Program-made: the position numbers and the translations under genes
NCBI GenBank assembly: GCA_965178125.1
Contig: OZ237758.1
Span: forward strand, 496,001 to 560,000
Source: Bilabrum cf. latius
Taxonomy: Eukaryota; Bigyra: Bicosoecida; Bigyra; Bicosoecida
Direction of reading: 5' to 3'
Length of the DNA stretch: 64,000 bases
Part shown: in pieces, positions 1 to 15,000 of the stretch
Position numbering within the stretch: the stretch's first letter is position 1
Layout: every line of letters starts with the position of its first letter
The notes under the pieces: generated by a model
Seen by the model: only the letters and a program-made list of their open reading frames with translations
Told to the model about the DNA's origin: nothing
Database searches by the model: none

Positions 1-3000
1 TGCGACAGGAATCCACATGGCGCACACTGCCATTCGGGTCTGCAAATCACAGTAAATATCAGATGTGTCATTCAAATTCGTGCTGTTGAGCGGCAAGCTG
101 CCGCAGTCAGCATCGAACACAGCGGTCCCGTTCGGCTGCTTCGGCCCTCGAGGCTAGCGGCTCTCCCAATAGGCCTCCCGCCCCAGCAGCGATGCATCCG
201 TGCGAGGAACTTCGATCATTTCGTCCGAGGCCACCTATTTGGTCGTGCAATCTTCGACACCGAGCTAAGCCAGATACACCACTGTCTTAGTTTGCCCATT
301 TATGCTTCCGGTGTACGAATACCCATTTGAGCCTGAGGGATCGAACCGGAGCCGGCGCGTCTCCCTGCTGTACTGCATCTCAGAGTCGAAGAATGCCTGT
401 CCGCCTTCATCAATCTCGCACGAACCTATTAAGTACTAGTACTCAACAGAGTCTTTGCTTCTTGCGATCCGCCTAGAGCCTTGATAATGTCGAAGTGTGT
501 CATCTCGGATGCTCTTATAGACATTGTGCTGTCGGAGCCACCAAGAGGTGAAAGGTTGCGGCACCTAGACCTCTAAATACTCGCAGCGCGCGTCCAGATA
601 GACGACATCATGGTCATTTTGTAGAACACGCTCGCGACTTCGTGGGAACCCGGGTATAATCGGTCTTCGACTATCGGTGGAGGTGGTCGATGGAGTGGGA
701 GTTGCGCTTCTGGTGCTTGTGGTCGATGGAGTGGGAGTTGCGCTTCTGGTGCTTGTGGTCGATGGAGTGGGAGTTGCGCTTCTGGTGCTTGTGGTCGATG
801 GAGTGGGAGTTGCGCTGCTGGTGCTAGTGGTCGACGGGGTGACACTGGGAGTCGTAGACGGCGAAGCAGAGGGCTTAATAGCTCTGTACCTGCACGACAC
901 TTGCATCCTGTCGATCACGGCAGGCACAAACTTGGTCCCGAGGTTAAAGTCGTCCTGCAGACGAGCGTATCGAGCCGCCCGTGCCTCACAAGCCCGGCTT
1001 GGAACGTGCCGCACAACCCGCTAAAAGACTACTTTAACGGTTTCTGCATCACCCGCTCCATCCGCGAGACGGAATCCAAGACTGGCAGCGTTGACAGCCC
1101 CGAGAGCGGGCGCCGGACCCGGTCCAGGCCGAGGAGAAGCTGCAGGCTCTTGCGCTTGCAGGAACTCTTGGACGTAGGTTGCCGTGTTGCTCTGCCTCGA
1201 TTCTTGCGGCAGGTCAGGCGGGCCGAGAATACCGTGCAACGCCTGAGCTCCATCGATGGCCTTGTTCCCGTCCCAGGCTGCCCCAGCCACCGTGAGGCCT
1301 CGAGACACGCTTTCTGAAAGAGCTACCAGAGGGATCTCCAGTTCAGCCGTGCTGCCAATTGCTGGACCAGATCCGGCTTGTGAAAGCACCGTGCTCCCCA
1401 CGGTAAGGGCACTGTCATCGTCCAGCGTAGCGCTGCTGTTGATGGTTCCGGACCGAATCTTCGTTCGAACCGCAGGGACATGCTCTGGCAGAATGGGCCA
1501 CATTGCCAAGGAGTTCGACGATGGCAGGAATTGCCTGTGGTGAGCTGCTCGATGCACAATTTCACCGACTCCAAGACCCAACAGAGCCAGCGCCCCACTG
1601 CCTCGAAGCTGGATAGAACCGCCGCCTTCGTACGGCTGCTAAACATCTCGCTGCTGTGCCAGTCGCCCCAAGGCGAACGGCTCCACGGCAAATCTCGTTG
1701 AACCAGCTGGAACGTGCAATCGCCATGAATTAGCAGCTGCCATCAGAAAACCAACACTTGCGATAGGGTCGCCGAGCCGGGAGGCCGAGCCTCGATCGAA
1801 CGCCATCCGGATTTGCCGCTCGGTATTTAGGCGTGACTGCCGGAAGCTGGCTCGCTTTCCAGTTTGAGTGGCTACTAGCAGGGGCGGAGTGCGGATCATT
1901 AGAGCCGCGGGGTGAACAAGGTAGTTACTCCCGTTCGTAGCAGCGACCACTACTGGCTGGGGAGGTGCACCGGTACTGTTGTCTGACGCAACGACGTGAC
2001 TATAGTCGCGCTATCTCCACTGCATAGCATAAGATGCTGTTGAGCACGGCTCGCCGCCCAAATACGACTGCGACTCGCCCAAGGCCGCAATTGCCCACTC
2101 TGACCGTGCACCAATCGCAGCGCCAAGAAGCGGATTAGTTGATTCATTGTAGCTTGCGAGGAGGCCACGGGTGGTGCTACCTGGACTAGAGCCCCAAGGC
2201 CATACACCACTGTCGATGGCGCTATTTTCTGGCGCCTTTTCTTGCACATAGGAAGACGGTATGTGCACGGCAAAGAGCTGTACCATGCTTGCAGGAACAC
2301 CACTGGCCATCCAGACGGCGCGTTGCATCGGTGCACAGCCACGGTTGAAATCGAGGCGATCGCCACCAGCTGTGGACGCATTGAACCATCGGTGCGTCTG
2401 CTTCAGCATGCAGCCCAGCTCTTCTGCCACATCGTTTGGATGGTAGGCCGGGCCGGCCGCAGCAGCAGACAGGGCAACATCGACTCCGTCGACCCGCAAG
2501 TCATCGCCGCCAGTCGCCGAAAGCCGAATGCGATCCCTCCAGGTCGTGCCCTGGGGAATCGATTGCACTGCGTCGGTGGATGGAAGCGAATCCACCGAGC
2601 TCGCATTGCTGTGGATCGCTGTGAAATAGCCGGGGGCTGCGCCCACCGCTACCGACGCGCCCTGGATAACAGGGCCAAGGACTGAGCGCACTCTACTGGA
2701 AGTCCATTGAGCCCCCTCTGTCTCGCCGAACCGCAGCGGCCCATGGCCCACGTAGGAGCTAGTGATAGAAAACTGATACCATCGGGTGTTGTTGTCTTCA
2801 GCAGCAAGATTCACTGAGCCCACGTCGCGTGAGACGGCTCCTGTCCGCACAGCTGCGAGTGAGCGGACTGCAGCCGTGGCATCCGCGTCGTACAGAATGC
2901 CGGTACCGAGATCGGCGTCGTGCAGCAGACCATGATCCACGCACCCTACGACAGGCAGTGTTGGCTGCACTCGCCCATAGATTGGTATGGACCTACAAGC

Positions 3001-6000
3001 CATCGTGAAAGCAGCGTCCAGAGTAGCGACTGCCGTTTCAGGTGGAACCAGCCGTACCTCCACTTTCATGGGTCTGCTAATCAGAATAGCATCGAGTGCA
3101 GCGTACACTGCAGAGATGCAGACAGACGGGAAGATTGCCTCGCAAACTTCAACGGCAATCGGCTCAACCGGCACACCGCCAAGCGTAGCAAGAAGAACCA
3201 ATCCCTAGGCTACGGAATGATATTCTGTTTGCTAGTGCCCTACGGTTGCTTGGCCTGATGAGCTGGACAGCCAAACGATTGGAGGGGTGCTTGACGAGTA
3301 CGCAAACTCTCCGGCCTAGGCAGACGTCACCACGCTGGCCCAGCTCATGCTGTCTACAGTGCGTCCGTCTATCGCCTGCACAGACACTGGAACGAAACGC
3401 GCCCCACCCATTCCGCTAGCAAGCTCAATTCGCAATAGGGGCGTGTGCCACATCTGCTGCGAATTTAAGTACTGATCCATGCCAGCATCCAGCTGTGGGC
3501 TGTAGCTTGCGTTCGTACTTTTGTGCAGTCTCGATTGGAAGCTGCGCTGCTCGACACTGTACAGCAGCATGCTATCGGTGGACAGCGATGCGTTTACTCC
3601 GAGGGCGCCTGTTCGCCTGGTCCAACCAGTAACCGCAGAGATGTTTCCCGAGGAGCTGCACGCGATGGCCTGCTGCACCTTCGTTGGAACGGCCCAGCGA
3701 GAGTCACTGCTGGTGCCGGCAGCAAGAGTACCATCCGCCGATATGATCTGCCCCTTCGCGAAAACTTCCATGAACTGCTGCCCGTGTGTTTGCTAGGCAA
3801 CGTCTCTCGTTGCGAGGAGTCGGACAGAGATAGCACCGGCGTCTGTGGCCTCCTCCAACTCTGCAAGCGAGGGTGGAGCCACCAATCCACCATCGCACGA
3901 AACGACCAGTTCGATGACCGCATGTCGAACAGAGAGGTCTGGACGATGCGACCTCGCCGACCCAGACCATGACGCCGACAATATTCTGGTTTGCCTGCAG
4001 CTCATGCCAAGAACTGCAGTATCGAGAACCTCGAAGCTTGACCGCAAGTCCAGGCTAGCATCGGTTGGCGTGCCATGCGCGTGCCGCGCGGAGCGGAGCG
4101 AAACGGAGAGATTGAATGAAACATCATCTGCGTTGCACTCTGCGGAACCAGCAGCATCCTAGCCAACTTGCTGTGCTTCTGTGGCATTCGAACCCTTTTG
4201 TCGTGCTTCTGTGGCATTCAAGCTCTCATGCTGCGTTTCTGTGGCATTCCAGCTCTCTTGCTGCGATTCTGTGGAAACTGTGATGTTCCGGCCCCGTTGC
4301 TGTGTTCCCAATAAGCGCGTCTCGTGTTGGACTTGGTTCACGGCCAGGTGGACTTGAGCCGTCGCTACAATTGGTGACAGGCTCTAGGGACTGTCGCCGT
4401 TGAGATGGCCGTGGAAGTATGCCTTCAATCCATACGGCAACACGTCGAGGGTGAGAGAGTGGCTTGTGCTGCTCGGACCAACGAAGTAATTCGGAGTAGC
4501 TACAGCGGAAATAACCACAGTTCCGTTGCGGAGCTCGTTGCTTAGAATTGATCCCAGTACAAAGCGACCAGGATCCGCTCTGGACAAGTTCTGCTGCCCT
4601 CGTGCGAGCGAGGCGGCAGTCTCCATTGTCTCTGCCAAGCCTCTAAGCGAACCTTCGTACCTGGCGATTGTTCCATGCGTGCCAGTGGCTTCCATCGAGC
4701 TTTCGTCGTTCAGGGCTCCCAACTGAACCAAATGAACGATGCCACGATAGGCAGAACTGTTCAATAAACGACTCCTCGGATCGCTCGGGTCATCATCCGC
4801 GAGCGTGGTCTGGCTGCTCGCTGCGACGGCCAGCGTCACGCTGCCTTGTCCACCTTTGTTGGCGCGTCCAACAGCAGCGATCGCCGCTCCGAAGGAAGCA
4901 TCCACGGATGTTTCTTCCAAGCACTGCGACTCGAACGCCTGAACTATGACCCTTCGATTGTCACAAGCTGGCACACCTTCTGGCAGGGGCGCCAGCGGAT
5001 CGATGAATACCTGGTCGTGTCGGACCGATGCGCGAAGCGGTGGCAGCTCACCAGCGTTGCATGAGGCGGAGAGACCGGAAGCGTGCAAGTCACCAAGGGT
5101 CTAAGTCGCTGTGTCCCGGGGTCGCGGATCGACAATCATGCCAACGCTGGGCAGGTGCGTGCTTCCTCGGAACGATGCATCCAGCTGCACTTCGATCAGC
5201 TCTCCCTGACAATGCAGCGATGCTCTGCTGGAGAAAGAACTCTCAATATCATTGGGATCGCTTTTCAACGGTGGACTGGAGCCAAGGGGCGCAGATTCAG
5301 GAATGAGCAATCCCATGTCGGCCGGAGACAGGCAGAATCCAGGGCTGTACTTGCAGTGAGGCTGAGGGCTGACCCCGAGCACTCGCCATGCGGCTACCTC
5401 AGGCAAGTCGTCTAGTGTAGTACCCGGCTGTGCTCTCGAGTACATGGCAGCTGGATCCAGTTTAGTAGCTCTGGCCATGTCCTATCGCGATCCTATGGAA
5501 TGGGGGGTTTGCAGCCAAACGAGTAGAACGGCACCTTCACGACGAGTTCCAGCACCGGGAGCGCCGGCAGCTACTACAGTTAAGGTAGAGCCTTGGCTGC
5601 CTGCGTTATACCTTCGCTCAACTGCCGATATAGAAGCCAAGTTGCCAGCTCTGCTAGGTATCGATGCTGACGTGGTTCGGTTCTGCACGTAGAACCCTGC
5701 ATCAACAGGCAAAGGTAGCCTGCCGAGGTGCTCAGTGGACGCTCCAAGAAGCGATCCAGGCCCAAAAAGGCTGCTGATATCAGCATGTTCACCGCTTTGA
5801 AGCTGGATCATATCCAAATCCACTGACCCTCCATTGCTCTGCTGGGTTAGTTTGGTGCCTACGCCAGGCGCAGCTAGGACCACTGGGTTGGATACAGACA
5901 CCAGGAGTCTCTCCTCGAGGTCCTGTCTCCTCAAAAGGTCCGGCCCCTCTCCCTGTGTCTCATCTGTCAAAGCGGTCATGTCAACCTGTACGGGCTCGCC

Positions 6001-9000
6001 TGCAGTGTTCAGGGCAATCGGCCTGTCAAGGAGGTCTACGACAAAGTCCACGATGCACAGAGCACCTCGCCTACCGCTGCCCGCCCATGCACGCGGTGCC
6101 CCCACAACGAGTCGGGCCTGGTAGACTCTGATCGGAGGTGGGCGCACCAACGTCACGAGATCGCCATCCATGACTTTGGCTAGCATCGAGTACCCGGATG
6201 CGTTCCTTCGAATTCCGATTGGCCCCGCATCGAGTGGTCTTCGGAACGTGCCGCTGAGATGTGGCGGCAGCCTAGCGAACGAGGCACCAAACAGGTCCCC
6301 AGAACCCCAAGCAACCCTGGTCCGGGTAGTTCCTTGAGCGATAGCCTGGTACGGCCTGTTACTTGATATGTCCATGACGGCGCCGTTTGGCAGCAGAGGC
6401 TTGCCGATAGGAGTTATGAATGCTTCCATGGCGTTGTCCTCATCCTCAGTTTCCCAAGTGACCGTGTCAGTCCCACTCGATCCATCCGAGAAGTTGACTG
6501 CCACCTAAGCGCTCATCTTGACCTTCGGAATAGCGGCTATCCGCAGACATCCAGGCGTTCTTGCGCTGCTCCGGTTCCATTGGATCTCTGTCATGCCCAG
6601 TCTCTCTCGCATGACATGACCGAGCATGAAGTAGTTACCATTGTGCCGATTTGTAAAGCCTGTGTCGTGTGGCATGCAACCCACCCCAAGCGGTGCCTTC
6701 TCTATGCGCACTGTCCAGTCTCCATCTTGCGGTGGAGCGCTTAAAGCAGAGCTAGCAGGCAGATCGGATCTAGGCACAGGAGCACCAAAGGCACCAACAG
6801 CGATTCCAGCTGAGAGCGAAGGCCTGCCGCCATTGCTCGGCTCGACCTCGTTGAAAATTGGGAGCTCCCCCTTGCCATATGCGGCAGACTGAGCAATCTA
6901 CGATCCAAAAGTCGAACTTACTGGCTTTAAGTGCACGCTTTGTACCGTACCACGTACGCAGATTGAGTTGTTGATCGATCGAGAAACCGGTGATAAGGCT
7001 GTAGAATTACCGTATGCTTGGTCGGAGTAGATGAAAACTGCCCCCGCAACCACTATCACTGGCTTCGAAACGAACCGCAAGCGCGCGGTCATGCCACCTG
7101 TGGTCCGATCCATGGCTCCTCTGTCGCACATGTACTCCGCTGCATAGATCGCAGTGGAGCCATGAAGTGAGTTCCAATTTGCCCATCCGAAGTGTTTTGA
7201 TTGCCATCCCAAGTCTTGAATTAGCCTGAATGCACCGCCGGAACGCCAAATGGTGCAGCCGTCCAAATCCGGCGGTTCTGGAACCCCGGATGGGTACTCC
7301 AGCGGCTTAAAAAGTAGTCTTGCAGCGTGCACACCGTCAAGGGTGTTTGGACCGCTCGGCGACGACCGATTCGCAAATAACTCAAGCTACCCAGATACGA
7401 ACACAAAGATATCGGACAACGTTGGATTCTTAGTCGTTGTGGGGCCTGAGCCTGGCGTACGCAGATAGAGAGTGTTGGAGGGGGCAGGATCCGGGCACCT
7501 GTACTCCTGCCTCTGGGGTCCCTCCAAATTGGCATGGAGTGAGTAGCAACTGGTCGTCGTGGACCGCCGTGGGTAGTACTACCTGCCGCTAGCCGATTGC
7601 TCGCCTGGTCTAGTTTCCCAACTGGTCTGCACGGATATGCCGCCGTAGGGCGTGCTTGAAGCTGAATAGAGCACGTCAACTCGACGAATCACGTGGCGAG
7701 TGTTGAAGGGAGCGTAGAACTAGTACTGCTAGGACGGCCCGGTTCTAGTCGACGTTGTGGCCTCGACACCATCTAGAAGGTTAGCATCGCTTGCCTGCGT
7801 TTTCCACTCAAGTTGTCCGGATATGTCAGCATACTTCGGAATGATTCCGCTAGACCCAAGTGGCAGCGACAGCGGTCTCCAATCGCCCTCGCGCGCAAGC
7901 AAGTGACCTACCTGTGAGCTATGGGGCTTCGATGGGTCTTGTCTATCCTTACACTGGCTCAGAGCTGTCATTGCCACATTAACAATCAAGGACCCATTCG
8001 TATCAAGGTGGGTGCCGGCTATCTGCGGACCAAGAGCACCGTAGAGACCAGTGCTTCCGCCAGCTGAACGGCCGTCTCGGAGTCCTGACGCCACAGCTCC
8101 GGGCGTCAACCAAACCGCTTGCGACAATCTGGAATCGGACTCGTTTAATGGCAGATTTCCTCCGGCCTCATGATTGGAACGTTGTACCATACCTTGAACA
8201 GGCACGGTCGCCCACTCGGCAGGTGATGCTTGCGCCACTGCTGGAGCCATCTAGGACACCCAGCCTGCTGTGACTGACACTATTGCACCTGGCGAAACAG
8301 TGTGCAAGTACTTCACGGTAACTTGCTGGGAATTTGCGGAATTTGCAGCTGGAACGCCAATGCAAAGGACCTCCAAATGATGATAAGCCCTCCCCAACTA
8401 GCTTTGCCTCCAGCCCGCCTGCTCACACGGTTCCGATCCTACGTACACCCCAAGTAGGGATCCCATCTGCGCTGACGGCTGCATATTGTCGCAGTACTAT
8501 TTGGTAGTAATGTTAGCTCGCTACAGGCTCTAGCACCCCTGCAAAGAGGATCCGGCTGCCAGCTCTAGCCCGCTCCATTTTCCGACATGCAGTCCGGATG
8601 CTATCTCGGCTGGCACAGCCAAACGAATGGCCAAATGACCATCTTTAATTGCTTTCTACGGATGATTACTGCTCGACGACCTGCATTGAGCACGACGAAG
8701 GGTACTCAAACCTACTTGACCGCTCGGTAGAACTGACACGATGCAAGCTTTACTCCTCGTGGCATCCACACCAGGTTCACCTGCCTGCCATTGATCCACT
8801 GAGGCCTTGGTGATGATGGGGTGAAGAATAAACTTATCGAAGAGATTGTGTCCGTAGGCAGGGGCACTCATCATCACGAAGTCGCGGTAGCCCGTTGTGA
8901 GGGATGCGACCCGACTACTTTTCTCGCATAAGAAATCGTTAGCCGGGCTGCTGTCTTCGGCTGGGACTCTGCGCAGCTACACAGGGTGATCACCGGTGTT

Positions 9001-12000
9001 GAAGTTGCCCGCCTTCCACGACAGAATGTCTGAGTCTTCAAAGTACAGAGCCATCGTGCCTGCCTCTGCCACGAATTGGCCTCTACTTGATTCCGTCTTC
9101 GGCTCAGATATCCTCCTGGTTTCGCAGATCACCTGAGCAGGAGCGCTACCCTGGCCCAGCAGCGCGACGGTGCCACTGATGCGAGACCAAACAGAGTACT
9201 TCCACTCACCCGAGGCTATAGCATCAAGCTGCTGTCGGTCAACGACCGTGCTGGACATGCTCTGGTTCCAAGGCTGCATCGAGGAGCCAAGGGCACTGGA
9301 ACGGGTTCCATCCAGCAGTAGCCTGCCGATGTCAGGATTTATCGAGCCTGACACTATAAAAGCATCACGGGATGCAGCTGTTATGATAGACAACGTGTCT
9401 AGACCAGCGATCGAAGAGGGCCCGAGCTGGAGCGGTTTTGAGCTGGATTTCAAGGCACGGCACGCAGCCGCAGGATCGCTGCCTTGAGCTGAAACGTCAG
9501 CAAGCCGAACGCACCTGGTGCTGCTCTCGGTCCCTACCGAGCTCCACAGTTCCGGGCATGTGTGCTAACTATGACGGCCCCGTGGCTTGATGAAACCATC
9601 GAGCGCATAGTCTCCGCCAGAGGAGGCCTGCACTCGGCCCGAGACCAGACCTCTGGGCGGCCCTGGGATCTATTGCGACGACCCTGGTGGGGCCATTACT
9701 TTGTCGACGAGGACAATTCCAACGCCGGTGGGTCGGCTACTGCCGCGATAGCTTGCATTTAGGGTCTCGCTATATCTATTCGCGACGAACGCTGCTGCTT
9801 CCATGGTGCGTGTCCTGGAGTCTACTCTTGCAAGAAGCCCGCCGGCACGACGGCACTACCGAGCCGCGAATGCCCAGCTGAAGGAGAGGGCTGGTGCACG
9901 CATTGAATCTCCAGTGCTATCAATCTCAAGAAGGTCGGATCCGAGCGCGAGGCATCGTTCATGTTTGTCATACGAGTCCGACAGCGCCCATGGGGCACTG
10001 CAGTGCACTGCTGGCGACTCGTCCGCGGCGTGCAGCGCAGCAACCTCTGGAAGTCTGATTGTGGCGATGCTGCTTGATATTGGCTGCAGAGTACTACGAG
10101 CGCACATGAGGCCCTGCGCAGTCGTGTCTCCATCGTCAACGAGGATGTTGCCTCCGCTTGCAAATTTGAGCGAGTAGGGGGAGGACTGTGGTCCATTCGA
10201 TGCCTCATCGAGGGTGGGCGCCTCGGACCACTCCTGCGTCAGCACCGTGCCGTCCTGGGCCACATAGGGATGTCCACCGCTTTGAAATGATACCCCTAGT
10301 TGAGACACATGAAAGTTACTGGAGGTGCCGTGGCTGCTCTCCTCTGTAGTGCGCGGATACCATGGTCTGGCACCATATCCACGGCACTGTCGGTAGTCAC
10401 TCTGCGCCAAATTCGATGATCTGAAACGGTATATCTCCTGTGTGCAGTACTGCGGGGCATCACTATCATACATACTCCAACCTTTTCCGCACAGATCGCG
10501 GTAGAGATGCGATAGCCTGTGAGCGGCCAATCCATCACCTTCTCTACGCGAGTTTACGTCTCCGGATACGTCTCCTAGCAGCTCGATGCTTTGAACGGCA
10601 ATCGGCTGCAATCGCGAGCCAGGAACCACCGCAATTGCGGCACTCAGCTCCAATGCTGTTCCGTACGCTCCCCCGCATGAGTAAACCGCAGTGGTGACTT
10701 GGTCTACGATGCCACCAAATGCAGATGACGATGGTCGACATGGCCGTCGCTGCGCCTTGTCGCCACCAAGGACCCTCACTCGAAGGCTGGCGCCAAGATC
10801 AAACCTACCTGCCGTTGCAGCGGTAATTGCCACGTCAAAGACTAGACGAGCAGTGCCTGTCGCTGATACCAGGCCCCCTGACAGCGCCAAGCTCACAGGG
10901 TACCCGTCTGGTACGATGGTCATGTTCCAGACCGGAAGTCTGAAGTATTCACGCGAAGAATAAATAGAGGGCTACTCGAACGCCTCTACCTCTGTAATAC
11001 GAAGGTTGGTGTCCTGCATTCCTAATGGGAACACAAGCACGATTTCGTCTCCAAGAGCACCTCCACAAAACGCTGAGTAGGCCTCCGCATGCCACAGCGA
11101 TGTCCTGGGCATGGTGCGATCGATAGGAAGCTAGCTTTCTTCGTTTGCAGCAGACATGCGCCAAGCGTGCTCCTTTGGGGTGATGGTAGACGCGTGTTCA
11201 CTGATACTTTTCGGGAAACTACCGCACCTTCTCACGGCTTGCCCGCCTCTCCAGACTTCCACAGCAACATCGTATCGCGAGTCACTAGGCTTGCCATCCA
11301 CATGCTCGAAGTATCTTACCAGACCAACAGGAAATAGACTAGAAGCCATCTTTAGGCGGAGGTGCTAGTAACGCGGCATGTCGCCTGCGAACTGAACCCA
11401 ATTCCCGACGCTGATGTCTCTGTCTCCAAGTGCCAAGTACTGAAGATTGCCCGTGGCTGGCAAGTTGTTCCCATCAGCAGCCGTCTACCAAAACCCGTCG
11501 TCAATGTCCAACGTGGCAAATAGACCGTAATTCTGTGGACTTGGGCCGGCCAATCTCTCGATTCCTTCGTGCTGCATGCTAAGCGAAGTCTCTGTCTGGG
11601 CCACGACGCGAGTCATTAGGCCTTGGCACAGGTCGATCTTCACATCGAAGTGCCCGCCGCCCCAATGGTTTCCACTGCTAGCTGCACGAACGATCAACCG
11701 GACAGCGCATGGCACCTGCTGCTCGGACAAGTCCAGTTGCGGCTGAGCATCTGGAGGCAGTGAGATTCCACCAGTAAGCTGGAAACGATTGTGCCCCCAT
11801 GCCCGCCGCAACGCCCGGCTGGCCCGGGCGGCCTCCACCCAAAGGGCACTCGAGGACGACGTGGTCGCATCAAACTAGCTTCCAACCCCAGTCCAGTACA
11901 ACGTGGTCGTGGTCGGAGCGACTGGTGGGCTGCTCGTCGAAGCACTCGACCGAATGCCTCCGTCGCTGTCTATGTCGACCTGGACGAGCAAAAAGTCACC

Positions 12001-15000
12001 TCTGGATGTAACCCCGAGATCCATCGCGCCCTCCGTGCCTACTGCAACGACAGCGGGGGTATTTGGGCCAAGTAGCCTTACATCGGCCGTGTCGGATCCA
12101 AAGACCTGCAGACTAGAAGAAATGCTTGGAAGGGCTACTCCGTTGGGGTCTATTCGTTGAATGGATTTGCTGCCTACCACCTGAAGGCTTTCTATATCGA
12201 GTGACGTACTCGCCAGATGAAGTGCTACGGGCGCAGAATCGAATGTGAGCACGACCACACACGCTATGCCTCGACTCTCTCTGGGATTGGTACCCTTTCT
12301 GCATCCGAGCCAGCTTGGACCATTACGTACCGTAGAGGTCGATAAAACGGTATCCGAGATGTCAGTGATTCCAGTCACATGGAGCTGCAGGCCGCTGTCG
12401 GCGTCGCCAGCACTGCGCACCCATACGATACAGTGATCCCCTTCCAGTTTGGACACGACACCAAAGGCACGCTCGCCATGTACACTGAATGCTGCGATTC
12501 CGAAATCGATGGTCATGCTTGGCCTGTATTCACTTGATGTTGCCAAGTGCAATTGATGCAGAGCCTCGCTGCCTGATAGGCCGGCAGAACTTCGCGCGGG
12601 GCTGATACCGGCCGCCATGTGTTGCAAGACGACCCGCCCACTAGACCCACTCGAGCGCTACCCTCGATAGCTAAGAAGCACCTCTTTCGCTGGCACGGAG
12701 CCAGCTACAGGCCAAACAATGGCTCCTGCAGCGAGGTCAGAGCCCAATTGTTCGCTATTTGCAGCACCAAGAGTGAGGACAGACACGGCGGCATGCCGGT
12801 GTTGCCCACTGTGGGCGACCTGTGTCGCATAAAGCTGCGAGGCACGCTCTTCAATGCGGCTTGGGTACTATGTTGGCGCTGCTGGACCCTCGCATACTAC
12901 GGGCTTCGGCTCACAAGTGCTGCTGGGCCTGCCATCCAAGTCAACTAGTGCTACTAGATCCCCTCCTACGCGCCCAGCGCATTGGAGAGACATCACCGAG
13001 TCATTCAAATGCAGAGAATCACCAGAACTTCCCATGGACATCCAAACGCTGCGCCCGACCCCCTGTTTCTATTTGCGGCATTGGTGGCACTTGTTATCCA
13101 CCGACCCAATCTATCCGATGGGACACTGCGAGGGCTTCAGAGAGCACACCGCATATCTGTAGTGGTTCGGTGTCTTCAAGTCGGTCCACCGGCCATGATT
13201 GTACCTTCCTTCGAACAACTCGACGTTCACTGCAATTCCAATATACTACGAAGTACTCTCATTGAAATCATGTCGCCTCGCTCCTGACCCACTGGATGAC
13301 GCTGGTGGTAGCCAGTATGTGAAAGTATCGGCTACCAGCGTGCCATTGAGCTCTCCAAAGCGCCACTTGACATTCGAGATGTTGCTGTTGGACCATCCAC
13401 CCAGCCAGCACTCCTAATCTTCGCCACTTGCAGACTCATCCGAATTCGGAATTCTGCAGGTTGCGCCCGTATCTTCAGCCAACAGTTCATTTGTGGGGAT
13501 CGCAAAATCTGTCAGTCCGGCCCAATCAGTCTGGCAATGCCGCAAATCTTCAGGGGGGCCGTAATCATTGCGGTTTCCTCGGAACAGGCAAGCAGACCCA
13601 TCCCTCGCCAAGTGTACCGGAGCTTTGAGAGCTGCACTATTCGAAGTATACGATGGACTCGGCTTGGAGCAAACAAGCGCTTGGCCAGGAGTCGAAGACG
13701 TGGTGGTAGCAGCAAGCCTTTCATCCCTCTCCCACAGCAACCGTCGGGCATTTGTTGCCTAGAGGTATCTAACGTGCGCTACTTGCCCGCCAGGGATTGA
13801 GCGAGCGCACACTAAAGCAGCAGCATCAGCGGTTGCAGCTTTCTCATCTCCTGCGACGAGGCAGGCAGTAGATACAAAGCCAGAGCTCAGGTTCTTCTGC
13901 GATACAGCGACACTGCCAGGCGGACAAGTCATATTGACTGCTTGTGTGTCCGTCGAAGCTGACTTGGACGAGCTCTACTCGACAGTGCCAGTGCTATAGA
14001 GAACGGATCCATGCTCTGGAATGCAGGCTGCTCCGAACGTCGAATTGCAAGGTTCATCGACCAATGCGCGCATTTGGGACCACCCCCGGCAGATTTGACC
14101 ACCGGCGGATTTACCAGAGTGAGACATGTTCGTTGCAGGCAGCTCCTTGAAGGCTTGCAGAGCAAAGTGATCGCGCTTCAAGATAGTGTGAGGGTGCAAC
14201 CAATCGCTGGATCCTACGCACGTCTGAAGTGCATGGCTATAGCTTCCTGTTGCTACCGCATCACCAGTTACGTCATGTCTGTCTTCCAACCGCAACGACA
14301 AGTCAGCACTCGGCGAGCTCACGATCGCTGCCACGATTTGGGTAGTGCTGCCAGAGCTGGATGCGGACTAAGGCACTTGCAGAACGAAAGACCTGCTATA
14401 CTCCAAGTTTTGAATGAGGCCATCGTTGATCGAGTAAGACGGAGCACTCACGATCGAACCAACGACGGCGTCGACAGTCTGGAGGATTGGCCCGTCCACC
14501 GAAGCAGCAGGCGTGGTAGCGGAGCTGAAACTAGATCTGGAGAGTATGGATCCAGCCAAAGCAACCCAGTCTGCGGCGTTTGCAGCACTATCTCCAAGCC
14601 GTAATTGCCTTGCCGCCAACTAGCACAGTGCCTTGTGGTCTTTTTGGGCCCACCTGCAAGCAGAGTACACTTCAACCTCGGATTGCGAGGAGGTTAGACC
14701 CCGTAACTGTACTTCTGCTTGGGATATAGGTAATTCAACAACCGTATCATCGCCAGAATGTGCAGCGCCCGGTCGTGTGTGGGTGCTGCGCAGCAGCTGG
14801 CGGAGGTCCACTTCGATGCCGTGCATATACCGGCTGAATAGAATCAGTGTGTCGTACCCGTGCATAACTAGCTGTGGGTCTGAGAACTACGAGGCCTAGC
14901 TGCCCACTAATTTGAGCACCTGCGCGCTGGACACGCTTCCCAGCAGGACTGGGTGAAGCAACAAGCCTTCCTCGGACCCGATGCAGATCAAACTGATTGC

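Noticed and set aside
677-1024. Plus-strand ORF of Val/Gly/Leu repeats
   Set aside because: Antisense reading of the 36-bp minisatellite in the giant minus-strand gene; it lacks any other coding sign.
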